A stretch of DNA of 64,000 nt, taken from assembly GCA_028023455.1 (NCBI GenBank), contig JAQFVV010000230.1, positions 1,676,001 to 1,740,000 of the forward strand, given 5' to 3'. The translations under genes were made by a program, and so were the position numbers. The DNA is from Epiperipatus broadwayi. Lineage: Eukaryota; Onychophora; Udeonychophora; Euonychophora; Peripatidae. A model generated the notes under the pieces. That model saw nothing but the letters and a program-made list of their open reading frames with translations. It did no database searches and was not told the DNA's origin. Shown here one piece after another: positions 54,906-64,000 of the stretch. How positions within the stretch are numbered: the first letter of the stretch is position 1; each line of letters starts with the position of its first letter.

Positions 54906-57400
54906 AACATTTTATTTATATACAATAGTATAAATAATTCATTGATTTGTCACCTGAAATACCCACTAAGAGTTGAGCATTGGAAGTGACAAAATTGGGA
55001 CTCAAGGGAACCTTGGGCGTTAATCTATCATGCTGTCACTCCTTAAACCATGCAGAACACACAATTATAAATATATATTTCTGAAATTACAGTATTAAAA
55101 TATTTTTATAGGTATAACATTTTTGTCATGATTGCAACCATATTCCTGAATCACTATTGTTTTAATTCAAAATAAAAAAAAATTAATATATATAAAAATT
55201 ATCCATGCAGAACAATATATTGCATCACAATTATGATATATGCAAAAGAGAGTGGTTTAAAAAATGATGGGTGCATATTTTTGTAATATATTTATATGTC
55301 TATGTATTTCCAGTCAAAGAAACTAGATAGTCAATATGGAAAACTGATATACAGTTGATATGTGATATATTTTGTTCTCAACCCCAATTGTTTACATCAT
55401 ATATATAACAGTTTACATTTTTTAATGCATTGAATACAATAGAATACATATTACTTATTAAATTGCAGAAAAATTTTATGTGCATAGTATGAATATATAA
55501 ATTAAGATTATAATATCAATAAAACTTTTAAAAAATAATGTAGTTATTAATAATAGAATGAGAGAGAGAGAGCTCACTTCCATATATATTTACCATGTAC
55601 ATGTTCACTCATTCACTCTCACTTAAAAAATAAAATAATAAACTTACTGTACTGTATCCATATTTTTAAAAAATAAAATGAATAGATTAATGTCAGACTT
55701 ACATCACAATTAAATATATTTTGGGGATATTTCTTGTCACTCTATTAGTAAGTCACTCTAATCAGATTATTACTTAAACTCTTTTAATATAAGACAATGG
55801 TTAATTCTTTTTTATTGCTTAAGAAAAATACTTTACAAATTGCATTACATTTCATAAAACTTTTAGCTTTATGCGTAGAAAACATTTCATTACATTAAAT
55901 ACTACACACTGAAACAGTAAGATTCGTATTCGAATCTTAAGTTTCACCTTTTTCTGTCATCTCTCACTGACCCATCTATCCCACCCAAATTTAAACTTTT
56001 TGGTATCGAATTGTGTGTGTAGCAATATTAGAAATGTATAAATATATGTAGAATTCAGCATAAACACGCACACATTTCGATCTCAAATTAAAGGCAATAA
56101 ATAGGGATAAAATAGTATAATTTAGATTTCTTTTAGTTATATAATTTTGTATAATTTTAATCATTTATTTTGGATTATAAAGTTCATATTTATTGCTTTG
56201 TTTAAATTTCATTTAATAATAATTCTAAAAAATCTGATGTAATATTTAATTAAAAGTTAAAATAATCTTATGTTCCCTTTTTGTCTTTGAAATTTAAAAG
56301 CATCGGTCAGTGATAGATAATAGATTAATTAAAGAAAAATTCCCCAAAATGTAATTAGTAAATGTAAAATGTAAACAATAGAACGGCAGCTTTCTTTAAT
56401 TAAAACCAACAAAATGCATTGATTATCCTCAGGGCAGATTAAGTAGAACCTAAAAATACCTTAACAAAAATGTGAAAGATCAAGATAAGAAAAGAGGCCA
56501 TCTTAGACTTGCTGGAGACATTCACTTAAACTTTAGCTTTGCTCTCGATCACTGAGAGTCTCCAAAAATATAAAAATAATTTGTTCCTGCCAAGATATGA
56601 CCGAGTAAAGCACCTAGATTATTCTCCATCGGGAGATGGCCTATTGGATGCCGAACTTTCCATTGCCCATCATAAATTCACCATGAAGATCTGCTGCCTG
56701 ACATGAATGAGAAAGCTGCTGCTGCTGTGAAAGTAAATGAAATATCTAAATACAAGAAAGAATTGCCACTCGTGAACTTTTTGCTGCTAAACTAATGGAA
56801 TCAGAAAACTTTTTATAAAACAGGTACCTGTCTGCGTTCAAACTCTAGAGTACTCTAATAACATTCTATAGCTATTCTTCATATTACTTATCTAAATTAT
56901 AAAATGTAAAACTATCATTTGTATAACTAAAATTGAATAATTAATTTAATATGTAAATTTCTCTAATAATCTAGCTTACCTCACTCTATCTTTCTTGGGT
57001 GCGTATTTCTCAAATCTACATTCTATCTATAGTTATTATTTAATTATTGCATGCTCATAATTGTCTCAATTTTCAAAGTTTAAATCTATGATCGCTTGGA
57101 ACAATGAATGCGTGTCAAATTTTCATTAATATTTGCTTTCATAACTAACTTAACTTTCATATAAATCAACACGCATTCAATGCATCACTTATTGTAATGC
57201 AGCATCTACTACTTCACAAATGGCTGACGTATTAGTTATAATAATTCCCAATTTATATAGGTTTTGTATTTATTAAATCATCATGAATAATTCCAGAAAA
57301 TTACATTTCTTTGAGAGTCGCCAACGTTCTTTAGTAAATGTTGATAATATAGGGCCGAGTCAGAAATCTACTTAAATATCATCATAATCGTTTATACAGT
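54906..57400. other. Mostly AT-rich sequence, nothing recognised
   Basis: Contains a short (GA)n at 55560-55573. 56600-56800 is less AT-rich (GCTGCTGCTGCTGTGAAAG) and could be decayed transposon, without a supported frame. Confidence 0.4.
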
Positions 57401-57720
57401 ATACATGTGTTACGTTTTAGAGACGCGATGACCCATTCTGCCATGAAATTTCCGGATTCTTCAGGGTTGAAATTAACCCTAGTCGTCCTACACAAGCGGG
57501 CATAATGGGTGCTTCCGTAGGATTTGACAAATGTCATGCAGCCAGCCAGAAAACTGCAACATGGACCGCTTGTCCCTGGTTATGCTTATGTGACACCTTA
57601 CTTCATCAGGCCAAGGCAGAGACCAGCCCGACATTCTTATAAACCCATTCGCGGCATTGCAGTTTCGATATACTGCCATTCCATATCGCCTTTCTAAAGC
57701 GTACCACGTGTTCCTTTACT
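57401..57720 (-). other. GC-richer block, possible LINE C-terminal fragment
   Basis: Distinctly higher GC than its surroundings. The 63-residue minus-strand frame (57488-57679, MAVYRNCNAANGFIRMSGWS...) is not recognised. An overlapping frame reads IMPACVGRLGLIST, faintly like the C..C-R-C-SRIGLISH zinc-finger end of some LINE polyproteins. Too short to decide; it might also be a conserved host element. Confidence 0.25.
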
Positions 57721-58592
57721 CAATTCTCTTATTCTATATATCACTCTGCCTCTGCATTATTTTCGTAATTCACTCTCAAATAAATGTTTGCCCTTAGTCA
57801 TAAAATAAATATTTTAATTAAATAAATATATGTCCGCCGCTACTCTTAAATCTTACTTTAGACTCTTGCATTGCAAAGGTATAAATTCCCCAAGGCATGC
57901 ATTAGAAATACTTACTCGAGAGTTTTAGGTAGTTAGATTACACCTTCAAATAAGTGAATTCCTTTTTTAAACATTACAGTATCGGAAATACCACTACTGA
58001 AGTCCTCAATATAATATAATGTCTAAATAAATAAATGTATTCTTTAAAATATAATCATGTCACAAATCCCGCTACTGAAGCTTTGAATCCACAAAATATT
58101 ATTAGTAAATGATTGTTTTATTAAAATGTATTAATAAATAATTTTAAACTATACGTCTGCAGTTACGTTTCATTTATTCGATACCCATTCTATATAATAT
58201 TTCCTCGATTATGTAAATATTAATGTTTAATTAATATTAGTTTGATTATTGGCTAACTCGAAAATAAAATCATGAATCTCTTGCATATCCCTGACCACCA
58301 TGCCTAAAGAAATATTTACTAATGTCGCATCAGATGCGTTGTTTCGTGGATTGTATTGTGGAACCGATAGACTATGTTCGAACTCAGTACCACAGGTGGC
58401 TTCGCTACCTCGATGGTACTGCTGTTCTGTGTGGTGGTCGAGTTTCTGCACTATGTTTACGAGTCACACGTTTTCTGACTGTTACAACACCTAAAAATAA
58501 AAATAAAATTACATGCTTCAATATAAGCCAAGAGATGGCAAAATGCTACTACTGTATTATGAGATTTATTAAATTTAATGTTTTTTCTTTTT
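57721..58592. other. Unclassified sequence
   Basis: 58300-58490 is less AT-rich and open in three overlapping frames, none of which I recognise. Confidence 0.35.
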
Positions 58593-58990
58593 TAAACATC
58601 ACATGGTCACCATTCTTTATGTTCACACAAGCTTTAAAAATGTCAGATATATAGTTACAAACTAGGTTCAGATCTATATGACTATACAGACAAACAAATC
58701 AGCTTGAATTGAAAACATTATTGTGTTTTCATCTTGGACTCGTAGCTTTATAGTTAACTAAATAGGTACACAGTAGCTGTGGAGGCTGCATTGGATCCTA
58801 AGATCTAGGTGAGTGCTCTCAGATCCAAGGCTCCTCACTGATGAAAGTCACAAGCTAAAAACTAGTCTGGGGATATTGGATGAGTAGGCATTAGATATGG
58901 ATTTTATGCACAAATCTTCTTGCATTCATTGATTACTAAGACTTGCACTAGGTGGCACTAGGTATCTGGAGCATTTGCTACTGTTTTTAG
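58593..58990 (+). mobile_element. Ribozyme-repeat family M, long copy
   Basis: Starts TTAAACATCACATGGTCACC, includes the long 5' extension (GAATTGAAAACATTATTGTG, TTATAGTTAACTAAATAGGT), the ribozyme (58823-58881) and the 3' body. It shows the full length of one arm, about 400 bp. The right inverted end is not clear. Confidence 0.85.
58823..58881 (+). ncRNA. Hammerhead-like motif, core mutated
   Basis: The best stem I of family M: ATCCAA (58823-58828) with TTGGAT (58876-58881), TCCTCA (58832-58837) with TGGGGA (58868-58873), and upstream AGTGC able to pair with GCA(C/T)T downstream. CTGATGA (58838-58844) and TAGTC are present, but GAAAC has become AAAAC (G12 lost), which should abolish cleavage. 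Confidence 0.6.
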
Positions 58991-59377
58991 TTTTTGATTA
59001 CCTTTTTGGATAACATAATTGAAGTAGTGTCTATTGATACAGAGTATATCATATCTTCATGTATGCTTAACTTATGGAAAAAGGATTGACTATAGTAAGG
59101 AAGAGTCAGAAATATTTAGTGGTTCAATTGTAAAATATTGCAAATAATTGCATTTCTGATTAATTGCAAAGTTTTGTAAATGAATATTTGATTTTATAAG
59201 ATCACAATAACTTTATTATTATCTCTTAATGGATGGATTTGTATTATTATAAGAAATGTTTCAATCAGTGAATCACTTCTTATGGCTTTTAGTACTGCAA
59301 TTGCTCTATAGAGGGCTTAAAATGGCTTCATTATACTTATAAGCAGCACTTGTTTGGTGTTTTAGCATTTATATAAT
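58991..59377. other. AT-rich sequence, nothing recognised
   Basis: No structure supported. Confidence 0.4.
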
Positions 59378-59481
59378 GGTGTTAGTGGTCGAGTGGTCAG
59401 GACATCTGCCTTACAAGCAGTTGGCCTGGAGTTAGCAGGGTCGCTTCCCAACCAATGCTATGACACATGAAAAAAAAAAAT
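59378..59481 (+). mobile_element. tRNA-derived SINE, nearly complete
   Basis: GGTGTTAGTGGTCGAGTGGT, CTTACAAGCAGTTGGCCTGG, GGTCGCTTCCCAACCAATGC, TATGACACATG and an A11 tail. The B-box region contains an insertion (GAGTTAGCAGGG) compared with the 34.0 kb copy. Confidence 0.85.
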
Positions 59482-60379
59482 TTGAACTAAATTATATATT
59501 ATATTTAAACTAAAATAACCACATACCAATATCATTCAGTAAAAACAAAACAAAATCAAGAAAGTATATTTTATTGTACTTGAAAGTATTCATTGTGCTT
59601 GCATAATCTTTCTTTTTGTTAAAATTTTGAAATAAAAAATCATAAATTTGTAGATAGTTTTTTTACTTTATTTTTATTTTTGTCAAATTTAAAATGTTTA
59701 GTTTTTATTAAGATGTTTATGTTCAGATTTTATTTGAATGCATTTGTTGTTTCAGGAGAATATAAGTTGAGAAAAGTGTAATAATGATAAAGAGATAATC
59801 ATTAGTGATAAAAAAGAAACACTTATTATAGACATGATAGTTATTATTGTTTTGAAATTACAAGTTGAATTTTTAAATTTCAAAAATTACATGTATAACT
59901 TGAATGTATTCTGTACTGAAAAGTCTTATTAATAAAATAATTGATGCATAATTAGTTATTGAGAAACATTTTAGCCTAAACCTTAGAACAAAATCTTGAT
60001 TTTGATTATGTTATCGTAAAATATCTGATCATTACATATATAAACCACACATTTAATTATTTAATAGTTACTTTTTATTTTCAAAATTGATATATTATTT
60101 TTAAAAAGACTTTTCCTCTTTTAAAGTTATGATTTTAAAGATTCTTATCAAAAACATAAATATTTAATGAAAGATAAAGATTTATGCTTTAAAAGTAAAA
60201 AGCACAAAAATGTTTACCAAACTGGCCATTATAAGGCTGGCTGTTCAACACTGCTCCTTTAATATGTTAGTTACAAATTAAGCCAGAATAGATGTTCTGA
60301 AATAAGCTACAAGTTATCTTATAGTTGTTAATGAATCTGCTAAATATCTTGAAATGCTTTATACTGAATAATTTTTATA
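59482..60379. other. AT-rich sequence, nothing recognised
   Basis: No structure supported. Confidence 0.4.
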
Positions 60380-60399
60380 TTGCCCAGATATGCTTTTAG

Positions 60400-60830
60400 G
60401 AGCATTAATTTACTCCAGAGCCATCTATTGCAAACTTGAATAATCAATATTGGTCTACGGTTCATGACCTTCATCAGAAGCTACTTTGGTATGCTAATAC
60501 TAAGGTACTCAGTACTTACATCTATATTACTATAAGAAATTTAAGCAATTTGCTTGTATAATTATATATAGGTGCGACACTAGAACAAGTAACTATATAT
60601 TCTAGAGCATTTTTATTGTAATTGGGGACCCCTTATTATTTTTTGCTTAGAATGGTATGTACCAAAAATCACATTACTTTCAATTTACTGTTTTAGATGC
60701 AAGTAGTCCAACACTTCTCAGTAATAAAGACTATTAGTTTAAAACTAGTTTGGAGATATGGATTATAGCATCATTGTCCAATATCCACTGATTACTCAAG
60801 CTTACCCTAAATATGTTCCAGAAGGTGTAA
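60400..60830. mobile_element. Two fossil fragments of ribozyme-repeat family M
   Basis: A minus-strand piece near 60425-60490 (GACCTTCATCAGAAGC, AATCAATATTGGTCTA) and a plus-strand piece near 60700-60830 (ACTTCTCAGTAATAAAGAC, AAAACTAGTTTGGAGATATG, TCCACTGATTACTCAAGCTT) align with the family but are heavily mutated. They may be the two arms of one old palindrome. Confidence 0.5.
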
Positions 60831-60954
60831 AGTAATGAGTACTTCTAAAAATGTAAAAAGTCATGGGTTGTTTCATTTGCATTTACTCATCCACATGTGT
60901 ATATACCCTTGGACACCTTATTAATATATAATATAAAGGGCTTACAAATATTTT

Positions 60955-61510
60955 ATATAAGAATGCTCATTAAAATTGTAAAAATATAATGGCAAGATGG
61001 ATATATTCTTCAACTTGTGATACTAGTCTATCATTGTAAAATCACATCCTTATTAAATTGGAAGTGAAACAAATGAACCCCAAAACTGTTAAGAAAAGGT
61101 TGCTTTATGGTGAAGTTTAGTGTTTTTTTATGAGATAGACTTTATTTATGTCTAAAGAATATCTCAAAGCCATTCATACTAAAGAAATTCAGTGATGATC
61201 TTTTTCATTGAGAAGGTATAGTGAAAATACAAATACTTTGAAGAAGCTATAATTAGATGAATGTTGAAATATGTCTGAAAGAAAAGTTTTCTGCAGCTAA
61301 AGTCAAAAGTCGGCATCACAAAATATTAAGTAAACAGGGTAATGGACCCAGCCTTTTCCACTATGTGGAAATATTTATGCTTCACAGACTGGTTTGTATA
61401 ATCATCACAAAATTAATCTCTAGGAGATTATTTTGTTTTGTCTTTTTATTGCTATTTTTTCTGCTGGAGTTAGAATAACCATATTCCATTGTGAATGGTT
61501 GATGGTGATG
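60955..61510 (+). pseudogene. Second LINE family: 3'-terminal fragment
   Basis: Starts RMLIKIVKI.WQDGYI, then sequence parallel to the 35.9 kb copy. The frame 61257-61478 reads NVEICLKEKFSAAKVKSRHH then SLFHYVEIFMLHRLVCIIIT, which resembles a degenerate C-terminal zinc-finger segment (C..C-K-F-S-R-GL..H) of such LINEs. Ends near GAATGGTTGATGGTGATGAT. Confidence 0.6.
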
Positions 61511-61560
61511 ATTATGAATTGTATGTTTTAAAAGCATAACTAGTAAAGTTTGTAAACCAC

Positions 61561-61935
61561 TAAACATCACATGATCACCATTTCTTATGCTTGCTCATAA
61601 CTGTTATTAAAACAGGCAAAACTCTCCATTAAGTGGTGCCACTCAGTGCAAGCCAGAGTAGTCAATGGATGCCAGAAGGCTTGTACATAAAATCCCTATC
61701 TAGTGCCTACTCATCCTATATCCCCAGACTAGTTTCTAGATTGTGGCTTTCATCACAGTGCTCTCAGATCCGAAGCTATTCACTGACGAAGGCCACAAGG
61801 TAGGAACTAGTCTGGGGATATTGGATGAGTAGGCACTAGATAGGGGTTTTATGCACAAGCCTTCTGGCATCTATTGATTACTCTGGCTTGCACTGAATGG
61901 CACTGCTGTATGGAGAGTTTTGCCTGTTTTAATAA
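61561..61935. mobile_element. Ribozyme-repeat family M, palindromic copy
   Basis: Left arm runs TAAACATCACATGATCACCA, AGGCAAAACTCTCCATTAAG, CCTACTCATCCTATATCCCC; the right arm mirrors it from AGTAGGCACTAGATAGGGG to GGAGAGTTTTGCCTGTTTTA. The centre is at about 61758. The left ribozyme has GTGATGA for CTGATGA; the right is at 61768-61826. The outermost right arm is missing. Confidence 0.88.
61768..61826 (+). ncRNA. Hammerhead-like motif, core mutated
   Basis: CTGACGA (61783-61789) intact, but GAAAC is GGAAC (61803-61807), and proximal stem I TATTCA/TGGGGA has one mismatch and two G-U pairs. Distal ATCCGA/TTGGAT pairs. Cleavage unlikely. Confidence 0.5.
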
Positions 61936-62590
61936 AATTTAAATACTTTTATAAAATCAGAGACAATCTTTTCACTTTATTATCAAATTCAAATTTAATC
62001 AATATTTTAGTAATGTAATCTGATCTATTTAAAAAAAAAAAACAATTCTCTTCTCATCAGATGTTTAGGATAATCTTGTTTCTTTTATCAGTTAATCAAG
62101 AAATATTGAAAAATTATAATAAAATTATTGCTGTATTGTCAACGCCAAATGATTAATTAGACCTAAATTTAAATGTATATGATAAAAATGCAATCTTAAT
62201 ATTCTTATTATCAATTTGCGTTTTTTGTCAAGTTAATGATGCGAAACATTAAATTAGACGGTGACAGTTTTTACAGATAACAAAATAAGAATCGTGTTTA
62301 ACGTATAACTGATAACCAGGCATAAATAGCTGAAACAAACAGAAATATGTGAACTGATTTGTAAAAAAAATTAATATACATAAAATATTTGTAGACGAGT
62401 CTATCCATCTCACTTCTCTCTCACTGTTTTCTTCTTTCTTTATTTCTCTTATTTCTTTTTTTCTCTTCCTATTTCCTTTTCTTTCTCTCATTTTTCCCCT
62501 GTTATTTTGTTCCAAATATATTTATTTAAGATATTATATTTATGTTATTATGCACAATAATAATAAAAGATATATTAATGTTTTGTTTTA
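61936..62590. other. AT-rich sequence with pyrimidine tract
   Basis: A T/C-rich tract occupies about 62400-62510; the minus-strand lysine/arginine/glutamate-rich frame over it is simple-sequence. Confidence 0.45.
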
Positions 62591-62941
62591 AGTCTAAAGT
62601 GTATATACCTGGACGAAAAATCATACGTGTGCCCGCCGCTATCTGAACACGATAAAAAATTATTTATCAAATATCAGATAAATTTAATTTTTAAAATTTC
62701 TTATAAATTATTGTATTATATTGTAATCAAATTGTAGGGCATAGTATACTTTTACAGTGTGAAAATATAAACAATAGTTATATGTTAAATTTTTATTTTT
62801 GAAATAAATATTTTTTTTGTACATTATGTGTATTATTAACAATATCCAACTATAAATTTACATTGAAAAAATAAATGGTGCCCGCCACCTGGCCGGTATT
62901 ATAGAATGTGCTCCTAAGTGCAAAAAGGTTGGGCACTCCTG
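62591..62941. mobile_element. Possible hAT-like remnant
   Basis: The right end reads AAAGGTTGGGCACTCCTG; its complement CAGGAGTGCCCAACCTTTT is a hAT-like terminus, and the phrase GTGCCCGCC occurs near both ends (62630 and 62880). I cannot identify a matching left terminus or a target duplication, so this is tentative. Confidence 0.4.
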
Positions 62942-63049
62942 CTGTATTTTGTAGCATATTAAAGGATTGGTATTAAGATATTTATTTCGGAAGAAAGAGT
63001 ATCATAATTGTGAATAAGTGAAGTTTGGCATCTTTAGATTAAATTCTAA

Positions 63050-63400
63050 TAATATCGCATTAATAAGGGCTTTGAACGTTTCATCATCAGATTTTCAGTG
63101 AAATGGAAGGCTGAAGAGTTGTGAGTTGGAATAGTTTGAAGCCTGTCCATTAAAGTATGAATATTGGCTTTCTTAATATAAAGTTGAGCACTGATTATAT
63201 ATATGTGTGAGGATAGTAATCTGAACCAACTGATGATTGCTGGTTTAGCATGAAATACGTATATTGGTGATTATTTATCTTTTCAGCATGTGTGTGATCA
63301 GCTGGGTCAGCAATATGAGATGGCACTGAGAGTAGTAGGTCGTGTGAAAGTCTGAGTTCGAATCCCGCATATATTACATATATAAATACGGGTTTAACCC
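63050..63400 (+). mobile_element. Element D copy with tRNA-like segment
   Basis: GAAGCCTGTCCATTAAAGT, TTGAGCACTGATTATATAT, CTGAACCAACTGATGATTGC and GATTATTTATCTTTTCAGCA correspond to the right side of the 7.0 kb palindrome but without the triplet expansion. GAGTTCGAATCCCGC at 63355-63369 is a good B-box; a poor A-box-like word precedes it. Confidence 0.75.
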
Positions 63401-63590
63401 TGTGCAATGTATTAATAATATGTTTAATAACACGAAAAAAAACAACAACAACAACAAATACTCTTAATTATTCAAATTCTAAAAATAAGGAGATATGTTG
63501 GAAATCAATATATATATACAGCAGCCACTAATAACTTTTTCATTCAACTCCAGGGAAAAAAACTGCACTAGAAATGAATTTAGCAATGAC
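63401..63590. other. Spacer before RTE fragment
   Basis: (AAC)n near 63438-63456 and AT-rich DNA. Confidence 0.4.
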
Positions 63591-63596
63591 TACATA

Positions 63597-64000
63597 ATTA
63601 CAAATACCTTGGTCAGATTATTAATACAGATGGAAACATAATGGATGAAATTAATCATAGAATTAAACTTGGTTGGAATGCTTTTGGTAAAAATAACTTG
63701 ATGCTAAAAGGAAATATGCCTATGTGTTTGAAAAGGAAGGTTTTTAATAAATGTGTTTTACCAGTTCTTACTTATGGATCTGAAACTTGGATGCTTAATA
63801 GAAGAACAATACAGAAACTTCAGACCACTCAAAAAAGTATGGAGAGATGCATGTTGGGAGTAACAAGAAGAGATGGAAAAAGCAAAATATGGGTAAGAGA
63901 ACAAACAGGTGTTACTGACCTCATTGAAAAAATTAAAAGATTAAAGTGGAGTTGGGCTGGACACATTGCTAGAAGAGATGATAATAGATAAACAATTGAA
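63597..64000 (+). pseudogene. RTE-like LINE reverse transcriptase C-terminus, cut by window end
   Basis: Frame reads KYLGQIINTDGNIMDEINHR, FGKNNLMLKGNMPMCLKRKV, NKCVLPVLTYGSETWMLNRR, LQTTQKSMERCMLGVTRRDG and IEKIKRLKWSWAGHIARRDD. About 85 per cent identical to the 50.4 kb copy where they overlap. A stop (TAA) replaces the W codon at 63989-63991 (DDNR then stop), so it is already disabled. The element continues past the end of the window. Confidence 0.9.

Noticed and set aside
57488-57679. Conserved host exon
   Set aside because: The GC-richer frame is only 63 residues, with no splice-site pattern I can defend; a transposon fragment is at least as likely.

Overview
This window reads as non-coding DNA from an animal nuclear genome. 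It is very AT-rich and contains no host protein-coding gene that I can recognise on either strand. Long reading frames are either simple-sequence artefacts (a poly-lysine frame over a GAA/TTC tract) or remnants of reverse transcriptases. The mixture points to a large, repeat-rich invertebrate genome: RTE-like LINE 3' ends with (TGA)n tails, a second LINE family, a Penelope-like GIY-YIG fragment, tRNA-derived SINEs, non-autonomous hAT elements with 8-bp target duplications, and many palindromic elements. A lophotrochozoan such as a mollusc or cephalopod is my best guess, and it is only a guess.

Layout. 1-3.3 kb holds a 28-29 bp minisatellite, two degenerate tandem repeats and a possible LTR leader with a tRNA primer-binding-like site. 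3.7-8 kb holds foldback elements, the first ribozyme-bearing repeats and a ~490 bp GAA/TTC tract inside a palindrome. 8.5-11.4 kb has a SINE, an RTE tail, a 0.5 kb palindrome and an exact 147-bp tandem duplication. 11.5-18 kb is mostly featureless AT-rich DNA with one hAT element at 16.7 kb. 18.4-19.6 kb is a cluster of palindromic ribozyme repeats. 25-27.8 kb has another ribozyme, a palindromic ribozyme repeat, the Penelope-like endonuclease fragment and a foldback. 30-36.9 kb has RTE and LINE remnants (one interrupted by a ribozyme repeat with a 13-bp target duplication), a SINE, a hAT element and a palindrome carrying two mirror-image hammerhead motifs. 39-47 kb has more ribozyme repeats, several RTE fragments, a second hAT copy and a ~110 bp satellite interrupted by an RTE fragment. 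50-64 kb has the best-preserved RTE C-terminus, a foldback with hammerhead-like hairpins, further ribozyme repeats, a SINE and an RTE fragment cut by the window end.

The most notable content is a set of dispersed, mostly palindromic repeats whose arms fold as type-I-like hammerhead ribozymes: CUGANGA and GAAA core boxes, an NUC (mostly GUC) cleavage triplet, a very short and often self-complementary stem III, and a two-part stem I. The subfamilies differ at stem I positions in a compensatory way, which supports a real RNA fold. Penelope-like elements and retrozymes are known carriers of hammerheads, and a Penelope-like endonuclease remnant lies 0.6 kb from one copy. A weak point is shared by all copies: the stem II pair next to the core is a mismatch (A-A or C-A), so activity has to be measured.
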